Positions 31,872 through 41,445 are shown, counted from the first letter of the stretch. The stretch: 64,000 nt of DNA from Streptomyces sp. RB17 (GCF_009604455.1 NZ_WEGL01000005.1:372001-436000), one strand, 5' to 3'. The notes: generated by a model from the letters alone, not told the origin. Translations and numbers: made by a program.

Positions 31872-32986
31872 ACCGGATACCGCTGGTGGACCTCAAGGCG
31901 GCCCACGACGAGGTCGCCGACGACGTACGGGCCGGATTCGAACGGATTCTGGCGAACACCGCGTTCATCGGAGGCGAGGAGGTCCGCCTGTTCGAGCGCG
32001 AGTACGCGGACTTCGCCGGTGTCGGACACTGCGTCGGCGTGGCCAACGGCACCGACGCCGTCGAACTCGCCCTGCGCGCAAGCGGGATCGGCCCCGGCGA
32101 CGAGGTCGTGGTGCCCGCCAACACCTTCATCGCGACCGCGGGCGCCGTGGCCAGGACCGGCGCGCGCCCGGTCCTCGCCGACTGCCTCCCCGGCACCCAC
32201 CTGCTCGACCCCCGGGCCGCCCTGGACGCGGTCGGCCCGGCCACCCGCGCGGTCGTACCCGTCCACCTCTACGGGCAGCTGGCCGACGTGACGGAGCTGG
32301 CCGCGCACCTGCCCGAGCGCGTGCGGGTCGTCGAGGACGCCGCGCAGTGCCAGGGCGCCACCCGCGACGGCCGGACGCCGGGCAGCGGCGGGATCGCGGC
32401 CACCAGCTTCTACCCGGGCAAGAACCTCGGCGCGTACGGCGACGCGGGCGCGGTGCTGACCGACGACGAGGAACTGGCCGGCCAGGTGCGCGCGATCGCC
32501 AACCACGGCGGTGTCGCCAAGTACCGCCACGACGTGCCGGGGTTCAACAGCCGGCTGGACGGACTCCAGGCCGTCGTCCTGCGGGCGAAGCTGGCGCGGC
32601 TGGCGGACGGCAACGCGGCCCGGCACACGGCCGCGGCCCGCTACCACGCGCTGCTCGCCGACCTCGCGGCCGCCGGCCGCGTCGTGCTTCCCACGACGGC
32701 AGCCGGCAACGTCCACGTCTGGCACCTCTACGTCGTCCAGGTCGCCGGGGCGGACCGCGACGACGTCGTGGGCAAGCTCAACGCCGAGGGCATCGGCGCG
32801 GGAGTGCACTATCCGGCCCCGGTCCACCTCACACCGGCCTACCGCCATCTCGGCCACGCGCGGGGCGACTTCCCCCACGCCGAGAAGGCGGCGGACCGGA
32901 TCCTGTCGCTTCCGCTCTACCCGCAGATCACCCCCGACCAGCAGCAGCGCGTCGTGGACGCCCTCACCGACGCGCTCGCACGCTGA
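31868..32986 (+). CDS. DegT/DnrJ/EryC1 sugar aminotransferase (second)
   Basis: 372-aa PLP enzyme: IPLVDLKAAHDEVADDVRAG, GVANGTDAVELALRASGIGPGDEVVVPANTFIATAGAV, VVEDAAQCQGA, and the PLP Lys in SFYPGKNLGAYGDAG. It resembles WbpE/FdtB-type 3-aminotransferases more than the enzyme at 30046. With the Gfo/Idh/MocA dehydrogenase (27974) and the WbpD-like acyltransferase (50149) it can form a 2,3-diacetamido uronate. Start ATG 31868 follows a GGGGGG run nine bases upstream and overlaps the acyltransferase stop. Confidence 0.9.
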   Translation: MNRIPLVDLKAAHDEVADDVRAGFERILANTAFIGGEEVRLFEREYADFAGVGHCVGVANGTDAVELALRASGIGPGDEVVVPANTFIATAGAVARTGARPVLADCLPGTHLLDPRAALDAVGPATRAVVPVHLYGQLADVTELAAHLPERVRVVEDAAQCQGATRDGRTPGSGGIAATSFYPGKNLGAYGDAGAVLTDDEELAGQVRAIANHGGVAKYRHDVPGFNSRLDGLQAVVLRAKLARLADGNAARHTAAARYHALLADLAAAGRVVLPTTAAGNVHVWHLYVVQVAGADRDDVVGKLNAEGIGAGVHYPAPVHLTPAYRHLGHARGDFPHAEKAADRILSLPLYPQITPDQQQRVVDALTDALAR

Positions 32987-33058
32987 TCGGCCCCTGTTTC
33001 GACGCTCCACCCCGGCGGCTCACGGGCCGGTCCTGCACAGCACCGCTGAGAGGTACAC

Positions 33059-36000
33059 ATGAACAGATGGAGCAGACGGATCCGGGGCGCCCGCCTCGCC
33101 GTCGTAGCAGCACTCGTATGGGCGGTGCTCCCGCAGGTCGCGACCGCCCAGGCGGCCTCCGACCCGTGCGGAGCGGGCTCGAACCCCATCGTCTGCGAGA
33201 ACTCCAAGCCGGGCAGCCCGATGTCCGACTGGTTCGCGCCCAACGCCTACGGCGACATCAGGGGCTTCACCACCAAGGAGAGCGTCCAGGCCGGCGACAC
33301 CGTCCAGTTCAAGGTCCAGTCGCCGGTCCCGTACCACATCGAGATCTACCGGCTGGGCTGGTACGGCGGCGACGGCGCGCGCGAGATGTCCACCGCGACC
33401 CAGGCGGCGGTCACCTATCCGGCCAACTACTCCACCAAGCCGGCCAGTTGCACCACCAAGAGCAGCACGGGGCTGGTCGACTGCGGCAGCTGGCCCGTGA
33501 CCGCGACGTGGACCGTGCCCAGTGACGCGGTGTCCGGCCTGTACATCGCCAACCTGTCGCAGAACAACGATGACGGCCTGATGCCGTACCCGTTCGTCGT
33601 CCGCAACGACTCGAGCACCTCCGACATGGTCGTGCAGACCAGCGACCAGACCTGGCAGGCCTACAACGACTACGGCGGACAGGACCTGTACGGAGGGGCG
33701 GGGCCCGCGCCGGACGGCCGCGCCTACGAGGTCAGTTACAACCGGCCGCTGGACATCGGCGGCGACAACGGCATCTACGGTTCCGAGTACATGATGCTGT
33801 CCTGGCTGGAGCGCAACGGCTACGACGTCAGCTATCTGTCCGGCGTGGACGTGTCCTCGACCAGCGGTGCCACCCTGCTGAAGAAGCACAAGGTGTACAT
33901 GTCCTCCGGCCATGACGAGTACTGGACGCAGAGCCAGTACTCCAACGTCCTGGCGGCCCGGAAGGCCGGCGTCCGGGAGGCGTTCTTCAGCGGCAACGAG
34001 GTCTTCTGGAAGACGCGGCTGGCCCCGAGCATCGACGGTACGAACACGGCGGACCGCACGCTGGTCTGCTACAAGATGACCAAGATGGCGCAGAACAACG
34101 GCGTCGCCGACCCCAGCGGCATCTGGACCGGCACCTGGATGGATCCGGCCAGCACCCAGTACGGCCAGAACTACCAGCCGCCGAACATCCTCACCGGCTC
34201 GATGTTCCAGGTGAACGGCTACCGCAGCGACGCCATCACCGTCCCCGGCTCCTACGGCAAGAACCGGATCTGGCGCAACACCTCCATCGCGGGCCTCACC
34301 TCCAGTCAGACGGCCACGTTCCCAACGGGCACCCTCGGCTACGAGTGGGACAGCGACATCGACAACAGCACCAGGCCCGCCGGGGCGATCGACGTGTCGT
34401 CCACCACGGTCGACATCAACGACGCCAAGCTCCGCATGGACTGGGGCAACGTCTACGGCAACGGCACGGCGACGCACAACCTCGTCGAGTTCCGCGACCA
34501 GGACTCCGGGGCCCTGGTGTTCGGGTCCGGGACCGTGCAGTGGTCGTGGGGCCTGACCAACGTGCCGACGAGCAACCCCGCCGACACCGTGGTCACCGAG
34601 GACTCCCGTATGCAACAGGCGACGGTGAACATCCTCGCCGACATGGGCATCCAGCCGGCGACCCGGCAGAGCAACCTCGTCGCCGCCTCCGCCTCCACCG
34701 ACACCACAGGGCCGGCCGTCACCGTGACGAGCCCGGCCTCCGGGGTGACCGTCCCGGCGCTGAAGCCTGTCACCGTCAAGGGCACCGCCAGTGACTCCGG
34801 CGGCGGCGTGGTGGCCCGCGTGGAGGTGTCCACGGACGGCGGAACGACCTGGAAGGCCGCGAGCGGCCTGACGTCCTGGAGCTACACCTGGACCCCGACG
34901 ACCCCGGGCCCGGCAACGATCAAGGTCCGCGCGGTCGACGACAGCGTCGACATCGGCGCCGTCACCACCGTCCCGCTGACCGTCGGCCCCCAGGCCTGCC
35001 CCTGTACCGTCTGGCCGGCCTCGGCCGTGCCCGGCACCGTCAACGCGGGCGACGGCAGCTCGGTGGAGCTCGGCGTCAAGTTCCGTACCACGGCGACCGG
35101 TTCGATCACCGGCGTCCGCTTCTACAAGTCACCCGCCAATACCGGGACCCACACCGGCAGCCTGTGGAGCGCCTCCGGCACCCGCCTGGCCACCGGCACC
35201 TTCACGGGCGAGACGGCCTCCGGCTGGCAGCAGCTGAACTTCGCCACCCCGGTGCCCGTCAAGGCCAACACCACCTACGTCGCCTCGTACTTCGCCCCCA
35301 ACGGCGGATACTCCTACGACGGCGGCTACTTCGCCGCCGGCGATGCCGGCCTGGCCCCGCTCACGGCACTGAAGTCCGGCACCGACGGCGGCAACGGCGT
35401 CTACCACTACGGCGCGACCAGCGCCTTCCCGTCCTCGCAGTCCTCCGGCAGCAACTACTGGGTCGACGTGGTGCTGGACACCTCGACGGCCAGTACGACC
35501 CCGCCCACCGTCAGCTCGACCTCCCCGACGTCCGGGGCGACCGGCGTGTCGATCACCGCACCGGTGTCGGCCACCTTCAGCTCGGCCGTCGACGCCGGCA
35601 GCCTGACGTTCACCGTGAAGGGTCCGGACGGCAGCACCGTGCCGGGGGCCACGACGCTCCCCGTGTCGAACAAGGCGACCTTCACCCCGTCGACGGAGCT
35701 GGCGCTGAACACCACGTACACCGCCTCCGTACAGGCTTCCGACCTGTGGGGCAACGCCATGGCGGACCCGGTCACGTGGTCCTTCACCACCAGTTCCACC
35801 CCGCCCGCGGTGACCTGCCCCTGCACGCTGTGGAACTCCGGGACGGTACCGGCCACCACCGACATGACCGGCGACCCCAACTCCGTCGAGCTGGGCACCC
35901 GGTTCACCTCCTCGGCGGACGGCTGGGTCACCGGCGTCACCTACTACAAGGGCACGGGCAACACGGGCACCCACACCGGCAGCCTGTGGTCCGACGACGG

Positions 36001-36661
36001 CACGCTGCTCGCCAGTGGCACCTTCACGGGCGAGACGGCCTCCGGCTGGCAGACGCTGACCTTCGCCACTCCGGTGGCGATCACCGCCGGTACCGCGTAC
36101 GTCGTCTCCTACCACGCGCCGAACGGCAACTACGCGGTGGACGGCGGCTACTTCGCGGCGGCTCACCAGTCCTATCCGCTGACGGCCACGGCCGACACCA
36201 CCGCACACCACAACGGGCTCTACAAGTACGGCACCGGCTCGGCCTTCCCCGACGGCTCCTACGGATCCGCGAACTACTGGGTTGGCCCCGTCTTCACCGC
36301 CGACAACCCGAGCGCGTCCCTGTCGACGGCCAACGCCTCGGAGGTGACCGCGTCCTCGGTGACGCACACCGCCGACGCGGCGAGCGCCCTCGTCATGGCC
36401 GTGCCGGGCAAGGCCGCGGTGTCGTCCGTCAAGGCGACCGTGACCATCCTGCGCGGTTCCAAGGCCGCCAGGAAGCTCCACGTCACGGCCGTCGTCTCCT
36501 ACGACCGGACCACCCACAAGGTGTCCGTCCACCTGTCCGCCCCGCTGCCCGACGGCACCCGGTTCACGATCACGGTCACGGCCCAGGACAAGCACCGCCA
36601 CCCGGTGACGTCCCGCAGCTGGACGCTGACCAGCAAGACCGTCCGCAAGCAGAAGAACTGA
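33059..36661 (+). CDS. 1200-aa secreted protein: dimethylformamidase-beta-like domain, Ig-like and two DUF4082 modules
   Basis: A basic signal peptide ends near AQAASDPC (residues about 1-33). Residues about 40-535 match the N,N-dimethylformamidase large-subunit-like domain found in secreted actinomycete proteins (IEIYRLGWYGGDGAREM, LSWLERNGYDVSYLSGVDV, SSGHDEYWT). An Ig-like stretch with VTSPASGVTVPALKPVTVKGTASD follows (about 555-640). Two DUF4082 modules (about 650-805 and 920-1080) frame a SwmB-type Ig module (FSSAVDAGSLTFTV). The modules share a 36-base identical DNA stretch near 35196 and 36019. A polysaccharide-binding or -modifying role outside the cell is inferred from its place in the locus. 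Confidence 0.85.
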   Translation: MNRWSRRIRGARLAVVAALVWAVLPQVATAQAASDPCGAGSNPIVCENSKPGSPMSDWFAPNAYGDIRGFTTKESVQAGDTVQFKVQSPVPYHIEIYRLGWYGGDGAREMSTATQAAVTYPANYSTKPASCTTKSSTGLVDCGSWPVTATWTVPSDAVSGLYIANLSQNNDDGLMPYPFVVRNDSSTSDMVVQTSDQTWQAYNDYGGQDLYGGAGPAPDGRAYEVSYNRPLDIGGDNGIYGSEYMMLSWLERNGYDVSYLSGVDVSSTSGATLLKKHKVYMSSGHDEYWTQSQYSNVLAARKAGVREAFFSGNEVFWKTRLAPSIDGTNTADRTLVCYKMTKMAQNNGVADPSGIWTGTWMDPASTQYGQNYQPPNILTGSMFQVNGYRSDAITVPGSYGKNRIWRNTSIAGLTSSQTATFPTGTLGYEWDSDIDNSTRPAGAIDVSSTTVDINDAKLRMDWGNVYGNGTATHNLVEFRDQDSGALVFGSGTVQWSWGLTNVPTSNPADTVVTEDSRMQQATVNILADMGIQPATRQSNLVAASASTDTTGPAVTVTSPASGVTVPALKPVTVKGTASDSGGGVVARVEVSTDGGTTWKAASGLTSWSYTWTPTTPGPATIKVRAVDDSVDIGAVTTVPLTVGPQACPCTVWPASAVPGTVNAGDGSSVELGVKFRTTATGSITGVRFYKSPANTGTHTGSLWSASGTRLATGTFTGETASGWQQLNFATPVPVKANTTYVASYFAPNGGYSYDGGYFAAGDAGLAPLTALKSGTDGGNGVYHYGATSAFPSSQSSGSNYWVDVVLDTSTASTTPPTVSSTSPTSGATGVSITAPVSATFSSAVDAGSLTFTVKGPDGSTVPGATTLPVSNKATFTPSTELALNTTYTASVQASDLWGNAMADPVTWSFTTSSTPPAVTCPCTLWNSGTVPATTDMTGDPNSVELGTRFTSSADGWVTGVTYYKGTGNTGTHTGSLWSDDGTLLASGTFTGETASGWQTLTFATPVAITAGTAYVVSYHAPNGNYAVDGGYFAAAHQSYPLTATADTTAHHNGLYKYGTGSAFPDGSYGSANYWVGPVFTADNPSASLSTANASEVTASSVTHTADAASALVMAVPGKAAVSSVKATVTILRGSKAARKLHVTAVVSYDRTTHKVSVHLSAPLPDGTRFTITVTAQDKHRHPVTSRSWTLTSKTVRKQKN

Positions 36662-36675
36662 CCGACCCGAACGCA

Positions 36676-36714
36676 CCGGTGGTGGTCTCCGCCCTGCTCG
36701 GAGGCCACCACCGG
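36676..36714 (+). terminator. Terminator after the large secreted protein gene
   Basis: 16-bp stem (36676-36691 with 36699-36714, one G-U pair) and 7-base loop, 14 bases after the stop; the next gene, a glycosyltransferase, starts 18 bases later. Confidence 0.75.
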
Positions 36715-36732
36715 GGATTGGCTTGCCCACCG

Positions 36733-37779
36733 ATGAGCACCGTCAGCGTTGTCATCCCCTGCTACAAGTACGGCCACTTCCTCGCCGACTGCGTCAGCAG
36801 TGTCCTGGACGAGCAGAACGGCGTCGACGTCCGGGTGCTCATCATCGACGACGCCTCGCCCGACGACTCGGCGGTGATCGCGCACAAACTGGCCGCCGCC
36901 GACCCCCGTATCGAGGTCCACGTCCACGAGACCAACAAGGGCCACATCGCCACCTACAACGAGGGCCTCCTGGAATGGGCCGACGGCGACTACGTGGCCC
37001 TCCTCTCCGCCGACGACCGGCTGGTCCCCGGCGCGCTGGTCCGGGCCGCCGCCCTCCTGGACGCCCACCCCGAGGCGGGGTTCGCCTACGGGCGCCCCCT
37101 GCGCTTCCAGCACGGCGGCCCGGTGCCGAAGGCCCGCACACAGGGCACCGGATCGGTCGTCTACCCCGGGCAGTGGTGGCTGGAGCGGCGCTTCCGCGAG
37201 GGCACCGGCTGCATCACCTCACCGGAAGTCGTCGTCCGCACCAGCCTCCAGCGCACGGTCGGCGGCTACGACCCGAAGCTTCCCCACGCCGGCGACATCG
37301 AGATGTGGATGCGGCTCGCCGCACACGCCGACGTCGGCTACATACGCGGCGCCGACCAGGCCTTCTACCGCGTCCACGGCAAGAACATGTCGACCACGGA
37401 CTTCGGCGGTCAGCTCGACGACCTGCGCCAGCGTCTCGTGGCCTTCGACTCGGTGCTCGCCAAATGCGCCGACCGGCTGCCCCACGCCGACCGCCTGGCC
37501 GACGAGGTCCACACCCGGCTCGCCCGCCACGCACTGCGGCGGGCCTACCGCGCCTACGACCGGGGGCGGACGGGGATCGTCCCGGTCGACGACTGCGTGG
37601 CGTTCGCCGAGGAGTGCCTGCCGGGATACGCGGCGCTGCCCGAGTACCGGGCGCTGCGGCTCAGACGGCGGATCGGGCCCAAGGCCATGCCGTATCTGCA
37701 GCCGCTGGTGTGGTCGGCCGTGGCCGAACGCGGCCGGGAATGGCTGTGGTGGGAGTCGTGGAAGCGCCGCGGAATCTGA
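36733..37779 (+). CDS. Family 2 glycosyltransferase
   Basis: 348 aa. GT2 core: MSTVSVVIPCYKYGHFLADCVSSVL, VLIIDDASPDDSAVIA, ALLSADDRLVPGAL (DxD-type metal site, SADD), and GDIEMWMRLAAHADVGYI as the acceptor/ED-type motif; the ending RVHGKNMS is common in this group. It would add one sugar to the lipid-linked repeat unit at the inner membrane face. ATG at 36733 has only a weak GGGG site about 20 bases upstream. Convergent with the Wzz-like gene at 37797 across 17 bases. Confidence 0.88.
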   Translation: MSTVSVVIPCYKYGHFLADCVSSVLDEQNGVDVRVLIIDDASPDDSAVIAHKLAAADPRIEVHVHETNKGHIATYNEGLLEWADGDYVALLSADDRLVPGALVRAAALLDAHPEAGFAYGRPLRFQHGGPVPKARTQGTGSVVYPGQWWLERRFREGTGCITSPEVVVRTSLQRTVGGYDPKLPHAGDIEMWMRLAAHADVGYIRGADQAFYRVHGKNMSTTDFGGQLDDLRQRLVAFDSVLAKCADRLPHADRLADEVHTRLARHALRRAYRAYDRGRTGIVPVDDCVAFAEECLPGYAALPEYRALRLRRRIGPKAMPYLQPLVWSAVAERGREWLWWESWKRRGI

Positions 37780-37796
37780 TGAGTGACCGGTACGGC

Positions 37797-38453
37797 TCAG
37801 TTGGCCACCTGAACGGGACCGGCGTGCCGGCCAGGTACGGCCTGTCGGCGCCTCAGCGCATACCGGTCGAGCCACAACGCGCCGAGGACGCCGCCGGCGA
37901 GGCCCAGCAGGGCCGTGCCGGCCAGGCCTCGGCTCTTGTCGCCCAGAACCTCGGAGGCGCTCGGGGAGGTCAGCACGGAGGCGGTGATCCGCGACCCGGC
38001 GGGGACTTTCTGAGCCGTCTGCATCGCGTCGACGTGCTCGGTGTAGACGTCGATGATGCGGCGCACCGCCGTGACGGCGGCGTCGGGGTCGGACGCCTGC
38101 GACTGCACCTGCAGGGAAGGGATCAGATAGCGCGGTGTCGCGCTGGTGCCGCTGTTGCGGGGGACGAGCTGATAGGTCCCGTGCACGCCCGCCGCAGTCA
38201 ACTCCCGTGCACCGGCCGGGGATTGCAGTTGCTGGACGACCGCGTAGGAGACCACGGCGAGCGGCGGCTGCAGATTGGTGAGCTGGTTCGGCTGGTTCTG
38301 CGTCACCGGCGGCTTGAGGACGACCACCGCGGAGCCGACGTACTGGGGGGCGGGGCGCACCACGTGGTAGGCCCCGGCGGCCGTCAGCAACAGCGCGACC
38401 ACCACGACGTACCAGCGGCGGAGCAGCGCATCGGCGACGTTCCCGGGCGACAT
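37797..38453 (-). CDS. Wzz-like chain-length/co-polymerase protein
   Basis: 218 aa with the Wzz plan: an N-terminal membrane helix (WYVVVVALLLTAAGAYHVV, about 14-33), a periplasmic domain with the QYVGSAVVVLKPP strand (about 38-50), and a second helix (GLAGTALLGLAGGVLGALWL, about 180-200). No Walker kinase domain. ATG at 38453 follows GAAGGA. It is monocistronic and divergent from the larger Wzz-fusion gene at 38525, sharing a 71-base control region. One of three Wzz-like proteins in the locus. Confidence 0.82.
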   Translation of the reverse strand: MSPGNVADALLRRWYVVVVALLLTAAGAYHVVRPAPQYVGSAVVVLKPPVTQNQPNQLTNLQPPLAVVSYAVVQQLQSPAGARELTAAGVHGTYQLVPRNSGTSATPRYLIPSLQVQSQASDPDAAVTAVRRIIDVYTEHVDAMQTAQKVPAGSRITASVLTSPSASEVLGDKSRGLAGTALLGLAGGVLGALWLDRYALRRRQAVPGRHAGPVQVAN

Positions 38454-38524
38454 AGGAGTTCCTTCCGTCACCCCCGATACTGGCAGGACGCGCGGCTGGA
38501 TGCCACCGAATGGGGGGTTGGTTC

Positions 38525-40549
38525 GTGAGCCTTGGTGAGATATGGGCCATTCTGCGCAGACGTTGGTACTTCATGGTGCCCGTCACCCTGCTCAGTCTGC
38601 TCGGCGGCGCGTATCTGTACGTGACCGTGCCCGTCTCCTATCAGTCCCAGAGCTCGGTCGCGCTGCTGGACTCCTCGGCCGTCGCCCGGCTGGCCCCCAC
38701 GTTCGGCAACCCCATCTCCAACGCGGGCGGTTCGCTCATCGTCACGGCCGACGTGCTGATCAGAACCCTTGAATCGGCCGACGCCGCCAAGGAGTTGCAC
38801 AGCCGCGGCGTCACGGATCCCTACACGGCCGGTTTCGCGCCGCAGAGCGAGAGCCCGCTCCTGTCGCTCAGCGTCACCGGAACCGACCGGGCGAAGGTGC
38901 TCGCGGAGACCAACACCCTGACGGCCTTCGCCGGCGAACAGCTGAAGGCCCTGCAGGCCGCCGCCAAGGTACCGCCCACCTACTTCGTACAGGCGGCGCC
39001 GGTCGTCCTGCCGCAGACCCCGGTGTCGAAGTCCAAGAGCCGCTACCAGGACATCGCGGCGGTCGTCATCCTGGGCGTCGTCAGCGCGTTCCTGCTGTCG
39101 ATCCTCCTGGAGGGCGTCGCGGTGGTCCGACGCCGGCGGCCCGCCGGGAACAGCCCGGCCCCGCGGCCGCAGGACGCCCGCACGCGCCGGCGGACAGGAG
39201 CAGGCCTGCTCGGCCGACGGGTCGACGCCACGGCGGTCCTCACCGTCTACCTGGTGCTGGCCTTCTTCATCCCGTCGAACCTGGCCCTGCCCGCGCTCGG
39301 CGGCGTCGGCACCCCGGCCAACGTCTTCGCCCTGCTCGGGCTGTTGTGGTACCTCGCGACCTGGCTCGGCGGCCGCATCCTTCCCGCGCCGGGCACCAGG
39401 ACCCCCCGGGTCGCGATGTGTGTGCTGGGGCTGGCCGTCCTGGCGGCGTACGTCGCGGACGCGATGCGCGAGAGCTCGCACGAGGAGGTCCTGGGCGCCG
39501 ATCGCGGGCTCATCGGGTTCCTGGTGTGGGTGTCGCTCGTCGTTCTGACCTCGGCGGCCGTGCAGGAGCGCGGCCGGCTGGACGTGCTGATGCGCCGGGC
39601 CGTGGTGATGGCATCCGTCGTCGCCGCGATCGGGTTCTACGACTTCTTCGCGGCCACCAACATCGCCGACTCCATCCACATCCCCGGCCTCCAGACCAGC
39701 GTGGCCCAGGTGAGCGTCATGGACCGCGGCGCCTTCACCCGGCCCCGGGCCACCACGGCCCAGCCGCTGGAGTTCGCCGGCATGCTGGCGATCCTCCTGC
39801 CCTTCGCGATCCAGCAGGCACTGGATCCGGTACGACGCCACCTCCACGCGCTGCGCCGCTGGGCTCCGGTGGTGCTGATGGCCGGAGCGCTGCCCCTGTC
39901 GGTGTCACGGACCTCGATCATCGGCCTGCTGCTGGTGGCCCTGGTGATGGTGCCGCGCTGGAAGCCGGCCCGACGCTGGACCGCGATCGGGGTGATGACG
40001 GCCTCCGTCGCCGTCTTCAAGGTCCTGGTTCCGGGGCTGATCGGCACGATCACGGGCCTGTTCGCCTCGTTCCTGTCCAACTCCGACAGCAGCACACAGG
40101 CCCGTACGGTCAAGTACAGCGCGATCGTGCCCTACCTGAAGGAACACCCCCTGTTCGGACGGGGCTTCGGCACCTTCACTCCGGACCTGTACTTCTTCAC
40201 GGACAACCAGTACATGCTGGCGCTGGCCGAGATGGGCGTGCTCGGGCTCCTCGCTCTGCTCGCCCTGTTCATCACCGGAATCCATCACGGCGGCGCGGTC
40301 CGGCGCCTGGCCGGCACCGAGTCCGATCGCGAGCTGGGCCAGGCGTTCGTCGCCTCCTCGCTGGTCGCCCTGGTCATCAGCGCCACGTTCGACTCGCTCA
40401 GCTTCCCCATGTTCGCCGGCATGTTCTTCCTCATCCTGGGGGCGGGAGGCAGCTACCTGGGCTTCGTCCGGCGTGAGGCCGAAACCGCCGTCCAGGGCCC
40501 CGGCGAGACCTCACCCGTCCAGCTCCCCCAACTCGTGGAGTCCCGATGA
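38525..40549 (+). CDS. Wzz-like domain fused to an O-antigen ligase/polymerase
   Basis: 674 aa. Residues about 1-200 are Wzz-like (VSLGEIWAILRRRWYFMVPV, VPVSYQSQSSVALLDSS, second helix IAAVVILGVVSAFLLSILLEG), closely resembling the protein at 44661. A basic linker (RRRRPAGNSPAPRPQDARTRRR) joins it to about ten membrane helices with an O-antigen ligase/Wzy signature: a large outer loop, TTAQPLEFAGMLAILLPFAI, LSVSRTSIIGLLL, and KEHPLFGRGFGTF. The fusion would tie chain-length control to polymerisation. GTG at 38525 lies seven bases after GGGGGG; ATG at 38510 is in frame but lacks a site. Confidence 0.85.
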   Translation: MSLGEIWAILRRRWYFMVPVTLLSLLGGAYLYVTVPVSYQSQSSVALLDSSAVARLAPTFGNPISNAGGSLIVTADVLIRTLESADAAKELHSRGVTDPYTAGFAPQSESPLLSLSVTGTDRAKVLAETNTLTAFAGEQLKALQAAAKVPPTYFVQAAPVVLPQTPVSKSKSRYQDIAAVVILGVVSAFLLSILLEGVAVVRRRRPAGNSPAPRPQDARTRRRTGAGLLGRRVDATAVLTVYLVLAFFIPSNLALPALGGVGTPANVFALLGLLWYLATWLGGRILPAPGTRTPRVAMCVLGLAVLAAYVADAMRESSHEEVLGADRGLIGFLVWVSLVVLTSAAVQERGRLDVLMRRAVVMASVVAAIGFYDFFAATNIADSIHIPGLQTSVAQVSVMDRGAFTRPRATTAQPLEFAGMLAILLPFAIQQALDPVRRHLHALRRWAPVVLMAGALPLSVSRTSIIGLLLVALVMVPRWKPARRWTAIGVMTASVAVFKVLVPGLIGTITGLFASFLSNSDSSTQARTVKYSAIVPYLKEHPLFGRGFGTFTPDLYFFTDNQYMLALAEMGVLGLLALLALFITGIHHGGAVRRLAGTESDRELGQAFVASSLVALVISATFDSLSFPMFAGMFFLILGAGGSYLGFVRREAETAVQGPGETSPVQLPQLVESR

Positions 40550-41445
40550 GCCCCGTCGCCGTCATCGTCGTCACCTGGAACAGCGCCTCGGTGCTCCCCG
40601 GGTTCCTCGCCGCGCTTCCCGAGGGCATGGCCGGCCTCGACTGGCGGCTGGTCGTCGCCGACAACGACTCGGCCGACGACACCGTCGAGGTTCTCCAGAC
40701 CCTGGCCCCCGACGCCACCCTCGTCCGAACCGGCCGGAACGCCGGGTACGCCGCCGGCATCAACGCGGCGCTGGGTGCCGCCGGTGAGCACGGGCCCGTT
40801 CTCATCTGCAACCCCGACATCCGTATGCGGCAGGGCTGCGCCAAACGGCTCGTCGACAGCCTCGGCGACGGAGTGGGCATCGCCGTACCCCTTCTGTACG
40901 AAGACGGCCGGGCCACCCACCACTACTCGCTGCGCCGTGAGTCGAGCGTGCTCAGGGCCCTCGGTGAGGCCGTCATCGGCAACCGCCGAGCCGGGCGTTT
41001 TCCGCGGCTCGGCGAACTCGTCACGGACCCCGCCGCGTATCGGCGGCCCACCCGCGCGGACTGGGCGACCGGTGCGCTCATGGCCGTCTCGGCCGACTGC
41101 CTGGCCGCCTGCGGTCCGTGGGACGAGTCCTTCTTCCTCTATTCGGAGGAGACCGAGTACTGCCTGCGTGCGCGGGACCTGGGATACGCCACACAGCTGG
41201 AGCCGGCCGCCGAGGCCGTCCATCTGGGCGGCGACTCGCAGGTCTCGCCCCGGCTGTGGACCCTGCTCACGCTCAACCGCGTGCGGCTCTACGGGCGGCG
41301 GCACGGCGCCGTGGCAACGGCGTGCTTCAGAGGTGCCGTGTTCCTGCGCGAGACCTCGCGGGCTCTGCTCGGCCGGAAGGCCAGCCGGGCCGCGGCGACC
41401 GCACTGCTCAGGCCGGGCGCGCTGCGGGTCACTCCGGGACCGTGA
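40546..41445 (+). CDS. Family 2 glycosyltransferase (rhamnosyltransferase-like)
   Basis: 299 aa: VAVIVVTWNSASVLPGFLAAL, VVADNDSADDTVEVL, GRNAGYAAGINAAL, VLICNPDIRMRQG (PD metal site) and FFLYSEETEYCLRARDLGY. The NAGYAAGIN and SEETEYCLR motifs mark the WbbL/rhamnosyltransferase-like group of GT2. The family assignment suggests a 6-deoxyhexose donor, fitting the RmlA/B/D genes nearby. Coupled to the fusion gene by a 4-base ATGA overlap. Convergent with the next glycosyltransferase. Confidence 0.88.
   Translation: MSPVAVIVVTWNSASVLPGFLAALPEGMAGLDWRLVVADNDSADDTVEVLQTLAPDATLVRTGRNAGYAAGINAALGAAGEHGPVLICNPDIRMRQGCAKRLVDSLGDGVGIAVPLLYEDGRATHHYSLRRESSVLRALGEAVIGNRRAGRFPRLGELVTDPAAYRRPTRADWATGALMAVSADCLAACGPWDESFFLYSEETEYCLRARDLGYATQLEPAAEAVHLGGDSQVSPRLWTLLTLNRVRLYGRRHGAVATACFRGAVFLRETSRALLGRKASRAAATALLRPGALRVTPGP

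Noticed and set aside
35129..36730. 533-residue minus-strand frame opposite the secreted 1200-aa protein
   Set aside because: Antisense shadow of the DUF4082/Ig region; Gly/Arg/Val repeats follow the codon bias only.
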